From: an uncultured Pseudomonas sp.
Lineage (GTDB): Bacteria; Pseudomonadota; Gammaproteobacteria; Pseudomonadales; Pseudomonadaceae
Reading direction: 5' to 3'
NCBI RefSeq assembly: GCF_946886105.1
Contig: NZ_CAMPHV010000021.1
Span: 1 to 64,000 of the forward strand
DNA: 64,000 bases
A model generated the notes under the pieces. The model was not told the DNA's origin. It searched no databases and worked only from the letters and a program-made list of their open reading frames with translations. Positions 18,785 to 29,474 of this stretch are shown here, piece after piece. A program made the translations under genes and the position numbers. The stretch's first letter is position 1; every line of letters starts with the position of its first letter.

Positions 18785-19693
18785 GTGCGCCAGCCAACCC
18801 TCGCTTTGCTTAGCCTGCTCGCCAGCCTGCCGCTGTGCTTGCCGGCGTGGGGCATCAGCTTTCAGACACGCTTGGAAAAAGTCGAATGGCAGGTCGAGGG
18901 CGATCAATTCGAATGCCGCTTGTCGCAGCCCGTTACAGATTTCGGCGCGGGTGAGTTCGTCCGCCGTGCCGGCGAGCAGGTGACCTTTCGTCTGCAAGCG
19001 CGCGAGCGTTGGCTGGGTACGGGCTCTGCGCTGCTCTTGGCGGCGGCGGCGCCCTGGCAGCCGGGGCGCGGTGATATCAATCTGGGCGTGGTAACGGTGA
19101 GCACTGGCGAGGTGCCGTTCAACAGCACCGAGGAGCAAGGCGCGCGCTTGCTCACGGGCTTGCTGGAGGGCCGCAGCCCGTTGGTCAGGCATCGCACCCA
19201 ACACGGCGGCGAGGGGCTGGAAGTGCGCCTGCTGCCGGTCAAGTTCCGCAAGGCCTATGACGACTACCTGGGCTGCACGGCCAAGCTGTTGCCGGTGAAT
19301 TTCGATCAGGTGCGTCAGTCCAGCGTCGGCTTCCCTGGCGGCGGGGTGGATCTGGATCCGCAGGCCAAGGCCAAGCTGGATATCGTCCTGACCTTCCTCA
19401 AGGCCGACCCCAGCGTCAATCGCATCCAGCTCGACGGTCATGCCGACAACAGCGGTAATCGCCTGACCAATCGCGACCTCTCGCGGCGTCGCGCGCAAGC
19501 GGTGATGGAATATCTCAAGGCCAACGGCGTGCCGGCGGAGAACATCACCATGCGTTTCCATGGCGAGCGTTATCCGCTGGTGCGCAATAGCAGTGAAGCC
19601 AACCGGGCGAAAAATCGTCGGGTCAGCATCCTGCTCGACCGTGCGCCCGAGGTGCAATCGACAGCACCAGATGCGCCTGTGCCGAGCTCCTGA
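18785..19693 (+). CDS. motY: MotY-like flagellar T-ring protein with OmpA domain
   Basis: A 302-residue secreted protein: signal peptide (to about residue 22), a MotY-type N-terminal domain (about 25-165) and a C-terminal OmpA peptidoglycan-binding domain (about 185-290; [27 protein letters not shown] and NRRVSILL). MotY forms the T-ring that holds stators at the flagellar motor. The identification rests on domain order and the neighbourhood (next to argG and pyrC as in P. aeruginosa). The GTG start at 18785 follows GGAG by six bases; an in-frame GTG at 18773 is possible. Confidence 0.82.
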   Translation: MRQPTLALLSLLASLPLCLPAWGISFQTRLEKVEWQVEGDQFECRLSQPVTDFGAGEFVRRAGEQVTFRLQARERWLGTGSALLLAAAAPWQPGRGDINLGVVTVSTGEVPFNSTEEQGARLLTGLLEGRSPLVRHRTQHGGEGLEVRLLPVKFRKAYDDYLGCTAKLLPVNFDQVRQSSVGFPGGGVDLDPQAKAKLDIVLTFLKADPSVNRIQLDGHADNSGNRLTNRDLSRRRAQAVMEYLKANGVPAENITMRFHGERYPLVRNSSEANRAKNRRVSILLDRAPEVQSTAPDAPVPSS

Positions 19694-19824
19694 GCCCCGC
19701 TGGCAGGCAGTTTCCGGCGACGAAGTCGACACCTGGTCGTTGCAAGCGGTCGCGGCCCTGTAAATTGACCGCCAAGGCCAGTAGAATCACGGGTTTTCCC
19801 GCACAACCCCGTGGAGTTGATGGC

Positions 19825-21042
19825 ATGGCCGACGTAAACAAGGTAGTCCTGGCATATTCCGGTGGCCTGGACACCTCGGTGATCCTCAAGTGGCTGCAAG
19901 ATACCTATAACTGCGAAGTGGTGACCTTCACCGCCGACCTCGGCCAGGGCGAAGAAGTCGAGCCGGCCCGCGCCAAGGCCAAGGCGATGGGCGTCAAGGA
20001 GATCTACATCGACGATTTGCGCGAAGAGTTCGTCCGCGACTTCGTCTACCCGATGTTCCGCGCCAACACCATCTACGAAGGCGAGTACCTGCTGGGTACC
20101 TCCATCGCCCGTCCGCTGATCGCCAAGCGCCTGATCGAAATCGCCAACGAAACCGGCGCCGACGCTATTTCCCATGGCGCCACCGGCAAGGGTAACGACC
20201 AGGTGCGTTTCGAACTGGGCGCTTATGCGCTCAAACCGGGGGTCAAGGTGATCGCACCGTGGCGCGAGTGGGACCTGCTGTCGCGCGAGAAGCTGATGGA
20301 CTACGCCGAAAAGCACGCCATCCCGATCGAGCGTCACGGCAAGAAGAAGTCGCCGTATTCCATGGATGCCAACCTGCTGCACATCTCCTATGAGGGCGGC
20401 GTGCTGGAAGACACCTGGACCGAGCACGAAGAAGACATGTGGCGCTGGACCAAGTCGCCGGAAGCCGCGCCGGATACCCCGACCTATATCGAACTGACCT
20501 ACCGCGCTGGTGACATCGTCGCCATCGACGGCAAGGAAATGACCCCAGCTACGGTACTGGCTGAACTGAACCGCATCGGCGGCGAGAACGGCATCGGCCG
20601 TCTGGACATCGTCGAGAACCGTTTCGTCGGCATGAAGTCGCGCGGCTGCTACGAAACCCCCGGCGGCACCATCATGCTCAAGGGCCACCGCGCCATCGAG
20701 TCGATCACCCTGGATCGCGAAGTCGCGCACCTGAAAGACGAGTTGATGCCGAAATACGCCAGCCTGATTTACAACGGTTTCTGGTGGAGCCCGGAGCGTC
20801 TGATGCTGCAGCAGATGATCGACGCTTCCCAGGCCAACGTGAACGGCGTAGTGCGCCTGAAGCTGTACAAGGGCAACGTGATCGTCACCGGGCGTAAGTC
20901 CGATGATTCGCTGTTCGATGCCAATATCGCCACCTTCGAAGAAGACGGCGGCGCATACAACCAGCAGGATGCAGCGGGCTTTATCAAGCTCAATGCCCTG
21001 CGCATGCGCATCGCCGCGGGCAAAGGGCGCAAGATGCTCTGA
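19825..21042 (+). CDS. argG: Argininosuccinate synthase
   Basis: A 405-residue enzyme that joins citrulline and aspartate with ATP in arginine synthesis. The PP-loop [16 protein letters not shown] is at residues 9-24, with [15 protein letters not shown] and [11 protein letters not shown] further on. ATG 19825 starts the family N-terminus; GTGGAG lies eight bases upstream. It works after ArgF, encoded at 10.5-11.5 kb. A REP-like repeat follows the stop codon. Confidence 0.97.
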   Translation: MADVNKVVLAYSGGLDTSVILKWLQDTYNCEVVTFTADLGQGEEVEPARAKAKAMGVKEIYIDDLREEFVRDFVYPMFRANTIYEGEYLLGTSIARPLIAKRLIEIANETGADAISHGATGKGNDQVRFELGAYALKPGVKVIAPWREWDLLSREKLMDYAEKHAIPIERHGKKKSPYSMDANLLHISYEGGVLEDTWTEHEEDMWRWTKSPEAAPDTPTYIELTYRAGDIVAIDGKEMTPATVLAELNRIGGENGIGRLDIVENRFVGMKSRGCYETPGGTIMLKGHRAIESITLDREVAHLKDELMPKYASLIYNGFWWSPERLMLQQMIDASQANVNGVVRLKLYKGNVIVTGRKSDDSLFDANIATFEEDGGAYNQQDAAGFIKLNALRMRIAAGKGRKML

Positions 21043-21049
21043 GGCTGAG

Positions 21050-21114
21050 TTAGGAGCGAGGGGGCGCGGAGTCCTTGCTCGCGAAATGATCGCGAGCAAG
21101 CTCGCTCCTACAGG
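21050..21114. repeat. REP-type inverted repeat after argG
   Basis: TAGGAGCGAG pairs with CTCGCTCCTA and TTGCTCGCG with CGCGAGCAA. The left arm carries a 14-base unpaired insertion. It belongs to the same REP family as 6010-6060 by the shared GTAGGAGC/GCTCCTACA edge. Confidence 0.8.
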
Positions 21115-21178
21115 CAAAACGCAGCCCCGGCCACAAGCCGGGGTTTGCATTTATAGGGTCGTAAAGAGGAGAACCTCG

Positions 21179-21571
21179 ATGAGACTGTTGCACACCATGC
21201 TGCGCGTCAGCGATCTGGATAAATCCATCGCCTTTTACACCGAAGTGCTGGGCATGACCCTGCTGCGGCGCAAGGACTACCCGGACGGTCAGTTCACCCT
21301 GGCGTTCGTCGGTTATGGCGACGAGGCGCACAACAGCGTGATCGAGCTGACCCATAACTGGGGCGTCGACAGCTACGAGCTGGGCACCGGCTACGGCCAT
21401 ATCGCCCTGGAAGTGAGCGATGTCTACAAGGCCTGCGAGGACATCCGTTCGCGCGGCGGCAAGATCACCCGCGAACCCGGACCGATGAAGCACGGCAGCA
21501 GTATTCTGGCGTTCGTCGAGGATCCGGACGGCTACAAGATCGAATTGCTGTCGCCGCGGCGGGCTGATTAA
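21179..21571 (+). CDS. gloA: Lactoylglutathione lyase (glyoxalase I)
   Basis: A 130-residue metal-dependent glyoxalase I that detoxifies methylglyoxal using glutathione. All four metal ligands of the family are present: His5, Glu56, His74 and Glu122, with [11 protein letters not shown] and [10 protein letters not shown]. The short length is that of the Ni2+-activated bacterial type. ATG 21179 follows GAGGAGAA. It lies downstream of argG after the REP element. Confidence 0.96.
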   Translation: MRLLHTMLRVSDLDKSIAFYTEVLGMTLLRRKDYPDGQFTLAFVGYGDEAHNSVIELTHNWGVDSYELGTGYGHIALEVSDVYKACEDIRSRGGKITREPGPMKHGSSILAFVEDPDGYKIELLSPRRAD

Positions 21572-21637
21572 ACTATGCTTTGTAAGTGATGGCTTACAGG
21601 GCAAATGGTTATTTGGCTTGGCCAGACGAGGTGCTAC

Positions 21638-22708
21638 ATGGCTAGTGAGAACTACGCGCAGCGGCTGATTCGAGCCGTGCAGGAGTTGTCCATGTCAAGG
21701 AGTCTGGATGCGATAGCCGATGTCGTACGCCACGCGGCGCGTGAGCTGGTCGGCGCCGATGGCGCTACTTTCGTCCTGCGTGATGGCGAGCAATGCTTCT
21801 ATAAGGACGAGGACGCGATCTGTCCGCTATGGAAGGGCCAACGCTTCCCTCTGCATACCTGTATCAGCGGTTGGGCCATGCTCAATCGGCAGGCCACGGT
21901 CATCGAAGATATCTATCTGGATGCGCGCATTCCCCATGCGGCCTATCGACCGACCTTCGTTAAAAGCCTGGTCATGGTGCCGATCCGTATCCTGGATCCC
22001 ATAGGCGCCATTGGCACCTACTGGGCCAGCCCGCACCGTGCTACGGCGAATCAAGTGGAAATGCTGCAGGCGTTGGCCGATGCCACCTCGGTAGCCCTGG
22101 AAAATGTGCAGATGTATGCCGAGCTGGAGCGTCGGGTGGAGGAGCGCACCGCGCAACTGGCCGAGATCAACCAACGGCTGCAGGAAGAGGTGGCGGTGCG
22201 CGAGCAGACCGAGCAGGCCGTGCGGCAATTGTCGCTGACCGATGAATTGACTGGGCTTTACAACAGGCGCGGCTTTTTGCTTCTGGCCGAGCGTGAGCTA
22301 ACGTCGGCGCGCCGCCGCCAGAGCCGCAGCCTGCTGCTATATGCCGATCTGGATTACCTGAAGCTAGCCAACGACCGTTTTGGCCACGCGGCGGGCGATG
22401 CCATGCTGGTCGATGCGGCTAACGTGCTCAAATCGGTATTCCGTGCCACCGACGTGGTGGCGCGTTTGGGTGGCGATGAGTTCGTGGTTCTGGCCTGCGA
22501 TTACGACAGTAGCGAAGAGGTGCGGCAGCGTTTGGATAAGGCGGTGGACGAGTTCCATCGCCGTAGCGGTCGGCAGTTGTCGCTAAGCGTTGGGGTTGCC
22601 GAGTCCTCATTGCAGGAGGGTGAAGGTTTAGAGCATTTGCTAACCCAGGCCGATGCCGCCATGTACGCTAACAAATGCGCAAGGCGCAGTTTGCAGGCGA
22701 TGGTATGA
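21638..22708 (+). CDS. GAF-domain diguanylate cyclase
   Basis: A 356-residue cytoplasmic regulator. An N-terminal GAF sensor (about residues 10-160; LVGADGATFVLRDGE, SGWAMLNRQATVI) is followed by a coiled coil (about 163-200; ERRVEERTAQLAEINQ) and a GGDEF domain (about 205-356). The active-site GGDEF is intact at 278-282 and the inhibitory I-site RxxD is present as RATD at 269-272, so it should make cyclic di-GMP and be feedback-inhibited. ATG 21638 follows GAGG. GAF ligand unknown. A terminator follows. Confidence 0.92.
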   Translation: MASENYAQRLIRAVQELSMSRSLDAIADVVRHAARELVGADGATFVLRDGEQCFYKDEDAICPLWKGQRFPLHTCISGWAMLNRQATVIEDIYLDARIPHAAYRPTFVKSLVMVPIRILDPIGAIGTYWASPHRATANQVEMLQALADATSVALENVQMYAELERRVEERTAQLAEINQRLQEEVAVREQTEQAVRQLSLTDELTGLYNRRGFLLLAERELTSARRRQSRSLLLYADLDYLKLANDRFGHAAGDAMLVDAANVLKSVFRATDVVARLGGDEFVVLACDYDSSEEVRQRLDKAVDEFHRRSGRQLSLSVGVAESSLQEGEGLEHLLTQADAAMYANKCARRSLQAMV

Positions 22709-22712
22709 CGAA

Positions 22713-22741
22713 CAAAAAGCCCCGCTGATTGCGGGGCTTTG
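22713..22741. terminator. Bidirectional terminator
   Basis: AAAAAGCCCCGC and GCGGGGCTTT form a short GC stem with A/T flanks between the cyclase gene and the convergent small gene. Confidence 0.85.
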
Positions 22742-22757
22742 GGCTTAACGGCTTGGT

Positions 22758-22937
22758 CTACAGGTCGAAATCGTATTCGGCCAACTGCTTGTTCAGCCGT
22801 CGCTCTTCGAGGAAGTTATCGATGATGCGGCGCTTGGTCAGATTGGTTTTCGCCACTTCGACCGGGGCTTCCGCGTCCTCGGCATCCTCTGCGACAAAGT
22901 CTTCATCGAGTTCAAGATCTTCTTTAGCAGTGCTCAT
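22758..22937 (-). CDS. Small acidic PA3496-family protein
   Basis: A 59-residue protein with a very acidic N-terminal half (LELDEDFVAEDAEDAEAP) and a basic C-terminal half (NLTKRRIIDNFLEERRLNKQLAEYDF). It resembles the small conserved Pseudomonas protein beside nth, annotated as the PA3496 family putative envelope-integrity protein; function is not established. ATG 22937 follows GGAG by eight bases. The C-terminal part could form one amphipathic helix. Confidence 0.75.
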   Translation of the reverse strand: MSTAKEDLELDEDFVAEDAEDAEAPVEVAKTNLTKRRIIDNFLEERRLNKQLAEYDFDL

Positions 22938-22973
22938 CTGTCTCACTCCAGGCTACCAGGGCCATTCAGCTGG

Positions 22974-23101
22974 CGTGAAAACTACTGCGCTCGGCCATGC
23001 TGCGTTGGAAACAGGCTCACGCTGCTCATTTACAGCTCGTAAGCTCCGCGTGCTCGCCTGTTTCCGCCTTGCCTGACCTTCGCTCGCTGCGTTTTCACAC
23101 A
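22974..23101 (-). repeat. Dispersed ~130-bp hairpin repeat, copy 1
   Basis: An imperfect palindrome whose ends are GTGAAAAC and GTTTTCAC. The centre GCTCATTTACAG-CTCGTAAGCTCCGC matches, in the opposite orientation, the centre of the repeat at 58085-58224. There is no open frame and no T-tract. It separates the PA3496-like gene from nth. Confidence 0.8.
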
Positions 23102-23187
23102 ACCTGATTTGCGCATCTTATAGCGGCAAAACCTGGGCGGGTAAAAAAGATTTTTTCAATCGAAATGCGGGCTTTTCTATAGAAAAG

Positions 23188-23826
23188 CTATTCGTCCGAG
23201 GTTTTGTGCTTGTATTCACACAAATCTTCGATGCGGCAACTGCCGCAGCGCGGCTTGCGGGCCTGGCAAACGTAACGGCCGTGGAGGATCAGCCAGTGAT
23301 GCGAATCCAGGAGAAATTCCTTGGGGACGAACTTGAGCAGCTTCTTCTCCACCTCGACCACATTCTTGCCGGGAGCTATGCCTGTGCGGTTGCTGACCCG
23401 AAAAATATGGGTGTCCACCGCCATGGTCAGCTGACGAAAGGCCGTGTTGAGTACCACGTTGGCGGTCTTGCGACCGACCCCGGGCAGGGCCTCCAGGGCT
23501 TCGCGGGTTTCGGGCACCTGGCCGCCGTGCCGTTCGATCAGCAATCGGCAGGTTTCGATAACGTTCTTCGCCTTGCTGTTGTACAGACCGATGGTCTTGA
23601 TGTACTCGCTCAAGCCTTCGACGCCCAAGGCATAGATCGCTTCGGGGGTATTGGCCACCGGGTACAACTTGGCGGTGGCCTTGTTGACCCCGACGTCTGT
23701 GGCTTGGGCCGAAAGAATCACCGCAATCAGCAATTCGAACGGCGTGCTATAGGCCAATTCGGTTTTCGGCTCGGGATTGTCTTCGTGCAGTCGGCGGAAA
23801 ATCTCGTAGCGCTTGGCCGCGTTCAC
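23188..23826 (-). CDS. nth: Endonuclease III
   Basis: A 212-residue DNA glycosylase/AP lyase that removes oxidised pyrimidines. The helix-hairpin-helix LPGVGRKTA includes catalytic Lys120, and Asp138 is in VDTHIFRV. The C-terminal [4Fe-4S] cluster ligands are Cys187, Cys194, Cys197 and Cys203. Its start overlaps the rnfE stop by four bases, so it is the last gene of the rnf transcription unit, as in many proteobacteria. Confidence 0.97.
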   Translation of the reverse strand: MNAAKRYEIFRRLHEDNPEPKTELAYSTPFELLIAVILSAQATDVGVNKATAKLYPVANTPEAIYALGVEGLSEYIKTIGLYNSKAKNVIETCRLLIERHGGQVPETREALEALPGVGRKTANVVLNTAFRQLTMAVDTHIFRVSNRTGIAPGKNVVEVEKKLLKFVPKEFLLDSHHWLILHGRYVCQARKPRCGSCRIEDLCEYKHKTSDE

Positions 23827-24533
23827 TCGATCACTCCGGTTACCCGCACGCGGCGGCTTTGCACCGGGGTATCGACCTGGCGGGCTTTGGCGCGCTCGGC
23901 CAGCACCTCGTCGATACGGTTCTTACCCGCGATCAGCAGGCCAAGGACGATAAAGGCCCCCGGTGGCAATATCGCCAGAAGGAAGCCGTTGTAATCGCTG
24001 ACCAGCGTCAGTTGCCAGTCGCTGGCAATGGGGCCGAACAGCAGGTGCATATTGGCTAGGATCGCGCCGGTGCCGAGCAGTTCGCGCACTGCACCAATCG
24101 CCACCAGTACCACGCCGAAGCCCAGGCCCATCATCAGGCCGTCGTAGGCGGCGCGGGCGGGGTCGTGCTTGGCGGCGAAACCATCGGCGCGGCCGAGGAT
24201 CACGCAGTTGGTGGTGATCAGCGGAATGAAGATGCCAAGGATCTGGTACAGCTCGTAGGTGAACGCCTGCATCAGCAATTCGATGCAGGTGGTCAGGGCG
24301 GCGATGATCATCACGAAGGCCGGCAGGCGCACCGCGGTGTTGACCACCCCGCGTACCAGCGACACCGCGGTGTTGGAGCAGATCAGCACCACCGCGCTGG
24401 CCAGTGCAAGGCCCAGGGCGTTGACCGTGGAGTTACTGACCCCGAGCAGCGGGCACAAGCCGAGCAGCTGCACCAGCGCCGGGTTGTTCTTCCACAGACC
24501 GTTGAGGGTTATCTCGCGATAGCGGGTACTCAT
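23823..24533 (-). CDS. rnfE: Rnf electron transport complex subunit E
   Basis: A 236-residue membrane protein with six predicted helices. The two Cys motifs of the RnfA/RnfE pair are present, [12 protein letters not shown] and [14 protein letters not shown]; in the complex they hold an iron-sulfur centre within the membrane. It overlaps nth and rnfG by four bases on each side, typical of a tightly coupled operon. Confidence 0.95.
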   Translation of the reverse strand: MSTRYREITLNGLWKNNPALVQLLGLCPLLGVSNSTVNALGLALASAVVLICSNTAVSLVRGVVNTAVRLPAFVMIIAALTTCIELLMQAFTYELYQILGIFIPLITTNCVILGRADGFAAKHDPARAAYDGLMMGLGFGVVLVAIGAVRELLGTGAILANMHLLFGPIASDWQLTLVSDYNGFLLAILPPGAFIVLGLLIAGKNRIDEVLAERAKARQVDTPVQSRRVRVTGVIE

Positions 24534-25231
24534 GGCGCGGTTCCTCGCTGATTATCGGTGCTCGGGCTCTGCGGCGCGGGTAGGGCGGAGTCGTCGGCTG
24601 GCGCGCCTTCGGCGAGCAGTTCGCGGCGATGCGCATCGAAGTAAAGCAGGGCGTTATGCACCGCCTTGACCACCGCGCGCGGGGTGATGGTGGCGCCGGC
24701 GAACTGGTCGAACTCGCCGCGGTCTTTCTTCACCGCCCAACCGGCCTCGTTCGGATTGTTCAACGACTTGCCGGCGAAGGTATTGATCCAGGGGCTTTTG
24801 GCCAGTTCGATCTTGTCGCCCAAGCCAGGGGTTTCGCGGTGCCCGACCACGCGCACGCCGGCCAGGCGCCTGTCAGCGTGAATGCCGACCAGCAAGCGGA
24901 TCGCGCCGCTGTAACCGTCCGGGGCGGTGGCCTGGAGGATCACCGCAGCGGCTCGACCGTCCTTGAGTGCGATATACGCCTGCTGCGGGCTACGGCTGCC
25001 GAGCAGCGGGTCTTGCACGGCGATGCTGTTATCCAGCAGATGATTGTCGTAGCTGCCGGGTGGCAGGATCTCGCCCAGGGCACGCACTTGGGCTTCGCGG
25101 GCGGAGGCTTCGATGCGGCTGGCGGTGGCTTGCTGGATCAGGGTTACGGCGCCTACCGTAACCACGGCGAACAGACCGAGTACCGCGCTATTTTTCAGCA
25201 TCGAACGGCTGATTTCGGGAAGCATGTTCAT
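24530..25231 (-). CDS. rnfG: Rnf electron transport complex subunit G
   Basis: A 233-residue protein with one N-terminal membrane helix (about residues 14-35) and a periplasmic domain that carries covalent FMN on a threonine. The flavinylation site is DQFAGAT with Thr181; Ala replaces the more usual Ser, which still fits the motif. [12 protein letters not shown] and [11 protein letters not shown] are family hallmarks. Modification would need ApbE, which is not in this window. Confidence 0.94.
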   Translation of the reverse strand: MNMLPEISRSMLKNSAVLGLFAVVTVGAVTLIQQATASRIEASAREAQVRALGEILPPGSYDNHLLDNSIAVQDPLLGSRSPQQAYIALKDGRAAAVILQATAPDGYSGAIRLLVGIHADRRLAGVRVVGHRETPGLGDKIELAKSPWINTFAGKSLNNPNEAGWAVKKDRGEFDQFAGATITPRAVVKAVHNALLYFDAHRRELLAEGAPADDSALPAPQSPSTDNQRGTAP

Positions 25232-26259
25232 TCGCCCAACTTGAAGCCGCGGCTCGGCTTGCGATGGCCGTAGGTGCGCGGCCGGGTGTAGTAGTCGATG
25301 GTCGGCGCCGCCAGGTTCATCAGCAGCACGGCGAACGCCACCGCATCCGGGTAGCCGCCCCAGGCTCGGATCACATAGACCAGCACGCCGACGCCAATAC
25401 CGAAGATCAGCCGGCCCAGGTTACTGGTGGCGCCGGAGACCGGGTCGGTGACGATAAAGAAGGCGCCGAGCATGGTTGCGCCGCTCAGCAGGTGAAACAG
25501 CGGCGAGCCGTGGGAGTCCGAGCCGCTGCCGTTCCAGAACAGCAGGCTCATGACGAACAGCCCAGCGAGCATGCCCAGCGGCGCATGCCAGGTGAACAGG
25601 CGCTTGTGCAGCAGGTACAGACCGCCGGCGAGGAATGCCAGGTTGACCGCTTCGCTGGCCATGCCGCCGAAGTGGCCGAACGCCGGGTTCTGTTGCCAGA
25701 GTTCGTCCATGGTCAGGCTTTTGTTGATCTTCAGGGCATCCAGCGCGGTGGCCTGAACCCAGCCGTCCGGCAACTGGGCCAAGCCCAGCACCTGCTGCAG
25801 GCCGCCGAGCAGGTCGACACTGTGCGGCGCGGGCCAGCGCGTCATCTCCAGCGGGAAGGAGATCAGCACCACCACGTAGCCGAGCATCGCCGGGTTGAAC
25901 GGGTTTTGCCCGAGACCGCCGTACAGTTGCTTGCCGAACACGATGGCGAAACCGCAGGCGATCAACGTCAGCCACCAGGGCGAGTAGGGCGGCAGGGCCA
26001 GGGCCAATAGCACCGCGGTGACCAGGGCGCTGTAGTCCTTGAGGAAGAAGCCCAGCGGGCGCTTGCGCAAGGCCAGGATGGCCGCCTCGAAACCCAGGGC
26101 GCAGGCGCTGGCCCAGAGCAGGTTGTACAGGGTGCCGGCGCCGAACAGCCAGGTCAGTGCCAATATGCCGGGCACGGTGGCGAGCATGACCTGCAGCATC
26201 ACCTGCTGGGTCCGGTTGCTGCCCTTGGCGTGGGGCGATGTGATACGGGGCAGGGCCAT
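25228..26259 (-). CDS. rnfD: Rnf electron transport complex subunit D
   Basis: A 343-residue polytopic membrane subunit of the NqrB/RnfD family. Seen are [35 protein letters not shown], the VQATALD loop (Thr171, the likely FMN-attachment threonine by position) and [10 protein letters not shown] near 271. The start at 26259 is chosen because [13 protein letters not shown] matches the family N-terminus. A 141-base gap with two hairpins separates it from rnfC, unlike the four-base overlaps elsewhere in the operon. Confidence 0.94.
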   Translation of the reverse strand: MALPRITSPHAKGSNRTQQVMLQVMLATVPGILALTWLFGAGTLYNLLWASACALGFEAAILALRKRPLGFFLKDYSALVTAVLLALALPPYSPWWLTLIACGFAIVFGKQLYGGLGQNPFNPAMLGYVVVLISFPLEMTRWPAPHSVDLLGGLQQVLGLAQLPDGWVQATALDALKINKSLTMDELWQQNPAFGHFGGMASEAVNLAFLAGGLYLLHKRLFTWHAPLGMLAGLFVMSLLFWNGSGSDSHGSPLFHLLSGATMLGAFFIVTDPVSGATSNLGRLIFGIGVGVLVYVIRAWGGYPDAVAFAVLLMNLAAPTIDYYTRPRTYGHRKPSRGFKLGE

Positions 26260-26326
26260 TGGCGCTCCGGTTGGTGTCTTGCATAGGCTGCGCCGTGCGC
26301 GGCCTGGATAACTGTTCAAAACCTAA

Positions 26327-26393
26327 CCCGGATCTGTTCCGGGACAATCATTGGCAGACATGTATGGCGCAGCTTTCCCGGATTGCATCCGGG
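26327..26393 (-). repeat. Paired CCCGGAT...ATCCGGG hairpins between rnfC and rnfD
   Basis: Two short stem-loops occur: CCCGGATCTGTTCCGGG (26327-26343) and CCCGGATTGCATCCGGG (26377-26393). The second, with flanking GGGCTAC, resembles a widespread gammaproteobacterial extragenic repeat. It lies inside the rnf operon. Confidence 0.6.
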
Positions 26394-26400
26394 CTACGGG

Positions 26401-28902
26401 CTAGCCTGCATGCTCCTGTAATTTACTTTCCGCCTGCGCCAGGCGCTCGCGCGCCGCTGCCAGGGCTTCGGTCGCGCTGCTGTCGTCGCGCTCGAGTTTG
26501 CGCAAGTCGGCGCGGGCGAAGGCGACTTCGGTTTTCAATGCGCGGGTGGTCTCGTCGACTGGACGCTTATCGCTGCGGACCAGCTCTGGGGCCGGCTTGT
26601 TCGAGGCCTCTTCGGCGGCATGCAGGGCTTGCTCGGCATTGGCCAGGGCATCGCGCAGCTTGCTCAGTTCGGCTTCGTCGCTGCCAGCTTTCTCCGCCTT
26701 CTTAAGTTCTGCACGCTTCATCGCCAATTCGATCTTGGCTTTCTTCAGCGGATCGATTTCCGAGGCCCCTTGCGCGGCCGGGGCAGGAGCGACGGGCGCC
26801 TGGCTTTCCAGGCTGGCCAAAAGTTGTTCGGCGGCTTGCAGTTGTTCGCGCAGCTGTTGCAGTTCGCTGTGCTGTTCTTCGCTGGGCGCTTCGAGTTTCT
26901 CCAGCTTGCGCACTTGGGCGCGCAGCATGGCGGCGTCGATCTTGGCTTTTTTCAGCGCACCGTCATCGGCGACGGGCTTTGCGCTTGGCGCCGGCGCTTC
27001 AACCTGCAGGCTGGCGAGCAACTTTTCCGCCGCTTCCAATTGGCCGCGCAGCTGTTGCAGTTCGCTGTGCTGCTCCTCGGTTGGCGCTTCGAGTTTCTCC
27101 AGCTTGCGCACCTGAGCGCGCAGCATGGCAGCGTCGATCTTGGCCTTTTTCAGGGCGCCATCGTCGACCGCCGGGGCATTCATCGCGGGGGCGGAGGCCA
27201 TGGCCGCATCCAGGGCCTGCTGCGCAGCTGCAGCGGCGCTGCGTAACTCGTCGACCTGCGCCTGCATTTCAGCGGTGGCATGGGCGGCCAGCTGCTTTTC
27301 GGCTTTCTTCAGCGCGACCTGGGCCATGCTGGCTTCGATCTTCAGTTTTTTCTGCGCATCGCTGAGCCCGCTCGGGGTGGCCGCTGGCGCTGCGCTGCTT
27401 GCTGCAGGGTTGACCGCAGGCGCCTCGGCTTGGGCGGCTTTGGCGCGGGCGGCGCGCTCGGCGCGGGCCTGGCGTTCGGCTTCCTTCTGTTCTTCGGCGC
27501 GGCGCAGGCGCTCCTGGCGCAACTCGAAGCGCTGCTTGGAATGCTCGGCCTTGAGCTGCTTCTGTTCCAGCTCACGAATTTCGCCCTTGGCCGCGCGGTA
27601 GTACTGCACCAGCGGGATGCTCGAGGGGCAGACGTAAGCACAGGCGCCGCATTCGATGCAATCGAACAGGTTATGCGCCTTGAGCTGCTCGTGTTCCTGG
27701 CCGATGGCAAAGAAGTGCAACTGCTGCGGCAGCAAGCTGGCCGGGCAGGCCTCGGCGCATTCGCCGCAACGGATGCACGGCATGGCCGGCGGCGGTGGCG
27801 GCAGTTCGGCTTCGGTGGCGGCGAGCAGGCAGTTGGTGGTCTTGATCAGCGGCACGTCGAAATCGGGCAGGGTGAAGCCCATCATCGGCCCGCCCATGAT
27901 CAGGCGGTTAAGGCGGTCGCGCTGCAGCCCGGCGAATTCCAGCAATTCGGCGACTGGCGTACCGAGCAGCGCCTCGACGTTCATCGGCTGCGCCAGGGCC
28001 TCGCCGGTGAGGGTGGTGATCCGCGCGATCAGGGGTTTGCCGAGCAGCACCGCATCATGGATCGCCACGGCGCTGCCGACGTTCTGGCAGAGAATGCCGA
28101 TATCCGCCGGCAGGCCGCCGGAGGGCACTTCGACGCCGGTGAGAATCTGAATCAGCTGCTTCTCGCCGCCGGACGGGTACTTGGTCGGGAACACCCGTAC
28201 GCTGAACGGCCGCGTGCCAATCGCCGTTTTTACCGCCGCGATGGCTTCGGGCTTGTTGTCCTCGATGCCGATCAGCACCTGCTCGGGCTGGATCAGATGC
28301 GCGAGTATCTCGATGCCGCTGACCAGCTCGCTGGCTTTCTCGCGCATCAGCAGATCGTCGGCGGTGATATAGGGCTCGCACTCGGTGCCGTTGATGATCA
28401 GTGTGTGGATCTTCTGCGTCGGCCGCGCGGTGAGTTTCACCGCGGTGGGGAAGCCCGCGCCGCCGAGGCCACTGATACCGGCCTGGCGAATGATTTCCAA
28501 CACGGCGCTGGTGTCGAGTTCGCGGTAGTCCGGGTGCGGTGTCAGCTCGGTCCATTGTTCCAGGCCGTCGCTGTCGATGACGATGGCCGGGGCGAGCATC
28601 CCTGATACGTGCGGGTAAGGCTGCGGGCCGATAAAACTGACGGTGCCCGAGGTCGGCGCATGCACCGGCACGCTGACGAAACCGTTGGCGGCGGCGATCA
28701 GTTGGCCTTTGCGTACGTATTCGCCGAGGGTGACCACGGGCTCCGCCGCGACGCCAATATGCTGGTTGAGCGGCAGTACCAGGCGCTTGGGCAGCGGTGC
28801 GCGCTGGATCGGCGTGCGGTTCGACAGGGTTTTACGTTCCGCCGGGTGAGTGCCGCCGGGAATGTCCCACACCTTGGCATCGTGGTTATGCATCGCCGTC
28901 AT
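26401..28902 (-). CDS. rnfC: Rnf electron transport complex subunit C with long repeat tail
   Basis: An 833-residue peripheral subunit that binds NADH/FMN and iron-sulfur clusters. In order: an N-terminal barrel-sandwich region, the nucleotide/FMN domain ([11 protein letters not shown] near residue 150), two [4Fe-4S] motifs [12 protein letters not shown] and [12 protein letters not shown] (about 370-420), then an Ala/Lys/Glu-rich tail. The tail holds five degenerate repeats starting with (K)[18 protein letters not shown]; two of them are nearly identical and 66 residues apart. The start at 28902 overlaps the rnfB stop (ATGA). The tail makes it longer than E. coli RsxC (about 740 residues). 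Confidence 0.94.
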   Translation of the reverse strand: MTAMHNHDAKVWDIPGGTHPAERKTLSNRTPIQRAPLPKRLVLPLNQHIGVAAEPVVTLGEYVRKGQLIAAANGFVSVPVHAPTSGTVSFIGPQPYPHVSGMLAPAIVIDSDGLEQWTELTPHPDYRELDTSAVLEIIRQAGISGLGGAGFPTAVKLTARPTQKIHTLIINGTECEPYITADDLLMREKASELVSGIEILAHLIQPEQVLIGIEDNKPEAIAAVKTAIGTRPFSVRVFPTKYPSGGEKQLIQILTGVEVPSGGLPADIGILCQNVGSAVAIHDAVLLGKPLIARITTLTGEALAQPMNVEALLGTPVAELLEFAGLQRDRLNRLIMGGPMMGFTLPDFDVPLIKTTNCLLAATEAELPPPPPAMPCIRCGECAEACPASLLPQQLHFFAIGQEHEQLKAHNLFDCIECGACAYVCPSSIPLVQYYRAAKGEIRELEQKQLKAEHSKQRFELRQERLRRAEEQKEAERQARAERAARAKAAQAEAPAVNPAASSAAPAATPSGLSDAQKKLKIEASMAQVALKKAEKQLAAHATAEMQAQVDELRSAAAAAQQALDAAMASAPAMNAPAVDDGALKKAKIDAAMLRAQVRKLEKLEAPTEEQHSELQQLRGQLEAAEKLLASLQVEAPAPSAKPVADDGALKKAKIDAAMLRAQVRKLEKLEAPSEEQHSELQQLREQLQAAEQLLASLESQAPVAPAPAAQGASEIDPLKKAKIELAMKRAELKKAEKAGSDEAELSKLRDALANAEQALHAAEEASNKPAPELVRSDKRPVDETTRALKTEVAFARADLRKLERDDSSATEALAAARERLAQAESKLQEHAG
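26719..27340 (-). repeat. Tandem repeats in the rnfC tail
   Basis: A 198-base unit recurs: CAGCATGGC-GCGTCGATC starts at 26923 and again at 27121. More divergent copies lie near 26719 and 27320. They encode coiled-coil-like KxEL/LxxLxxQLxxAEx segments. Confidence 0.8.
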
Positions 28903-29474
28903 GCCGCCTGTCCCCGGTCGCTGGCGATCAATTGTCCAGGTGCCAAGGGTTTGCTCCACTTCCAGGTCTGTACGTTGCTGCCCACTTCGATCATGTCGAT
29001 GCAGTCCACCGGGCAAGGCTCGACGCACAGGTCGCAGCCGGTGCATTCGGAAACGATCACCGTGTGCATCTGTTTGGCCGCGCCGAGGATGGCGTCCACC
29101 GGGCAGGCCTGGATGCATTTGGTGCAACCGATGCACTCGGCTTCGCGGATATAGGCGACCATCTGCGGCTTTTCGCCTTCCACCGCGTCCAGGGGCTCGG
29201 CTTCGACATCCAGCAAGTCGGCGAGGGCTTGAATCGTCGCTTCGCCGCCCGGCGGGCACTTGTTGATCTTGTCGCCGGCGGCAATCGCCTCGGCATAGGG
29301 CTTGCAGCCGGGATAGCCGCATTGGCCGCATTGGGTTTGCGGCAGCAGGGCATTGACTTGCTCGGCAATCGGGTCGCCCTCGACCTTGAAGCGCACCGCG
29401 GCGAACCCGAGGATCGCCCCGCCTACCAGGCACAGCGCGAGCAACGCCAGTACGGCGATCAGCACTACGCTCAT
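28899..29474 (-). CDS. rnfB: Rnf electron transport complex subunit B
   Basis: A 191-residue protein with an N-terminal membrane anchor (about residues 3-27), an Fe-S domain with [16 protein letters not shown] and CPPGG, and two ferredoxin-type [4Fe-4S] motifs, [12 protein letters not shown] and [12 protein letters not shown]. It carries electrons between the cytoplasmic donor side and the membrane subunits. It overlaps both rnfA and rnfC by four bases. Confidence 0.95.
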   Translation of the reverse strand: MSVVLIAVLALLALCLVGGAILGFAAVRFKVEGDPIAEQVNALLPQTQCGQCGYPGCKPYAEAIAAGDKINKCPPGGEATIQALADLLDVEAEPLDAVEGEKPQMVAYIREAECIGCTKCIQACPVDAILGAAKQMHTVIVSECTGCDLCVEPCPVDCIDMIEVGSNVQTWKWSKPLAPGQLIASDRGQAA

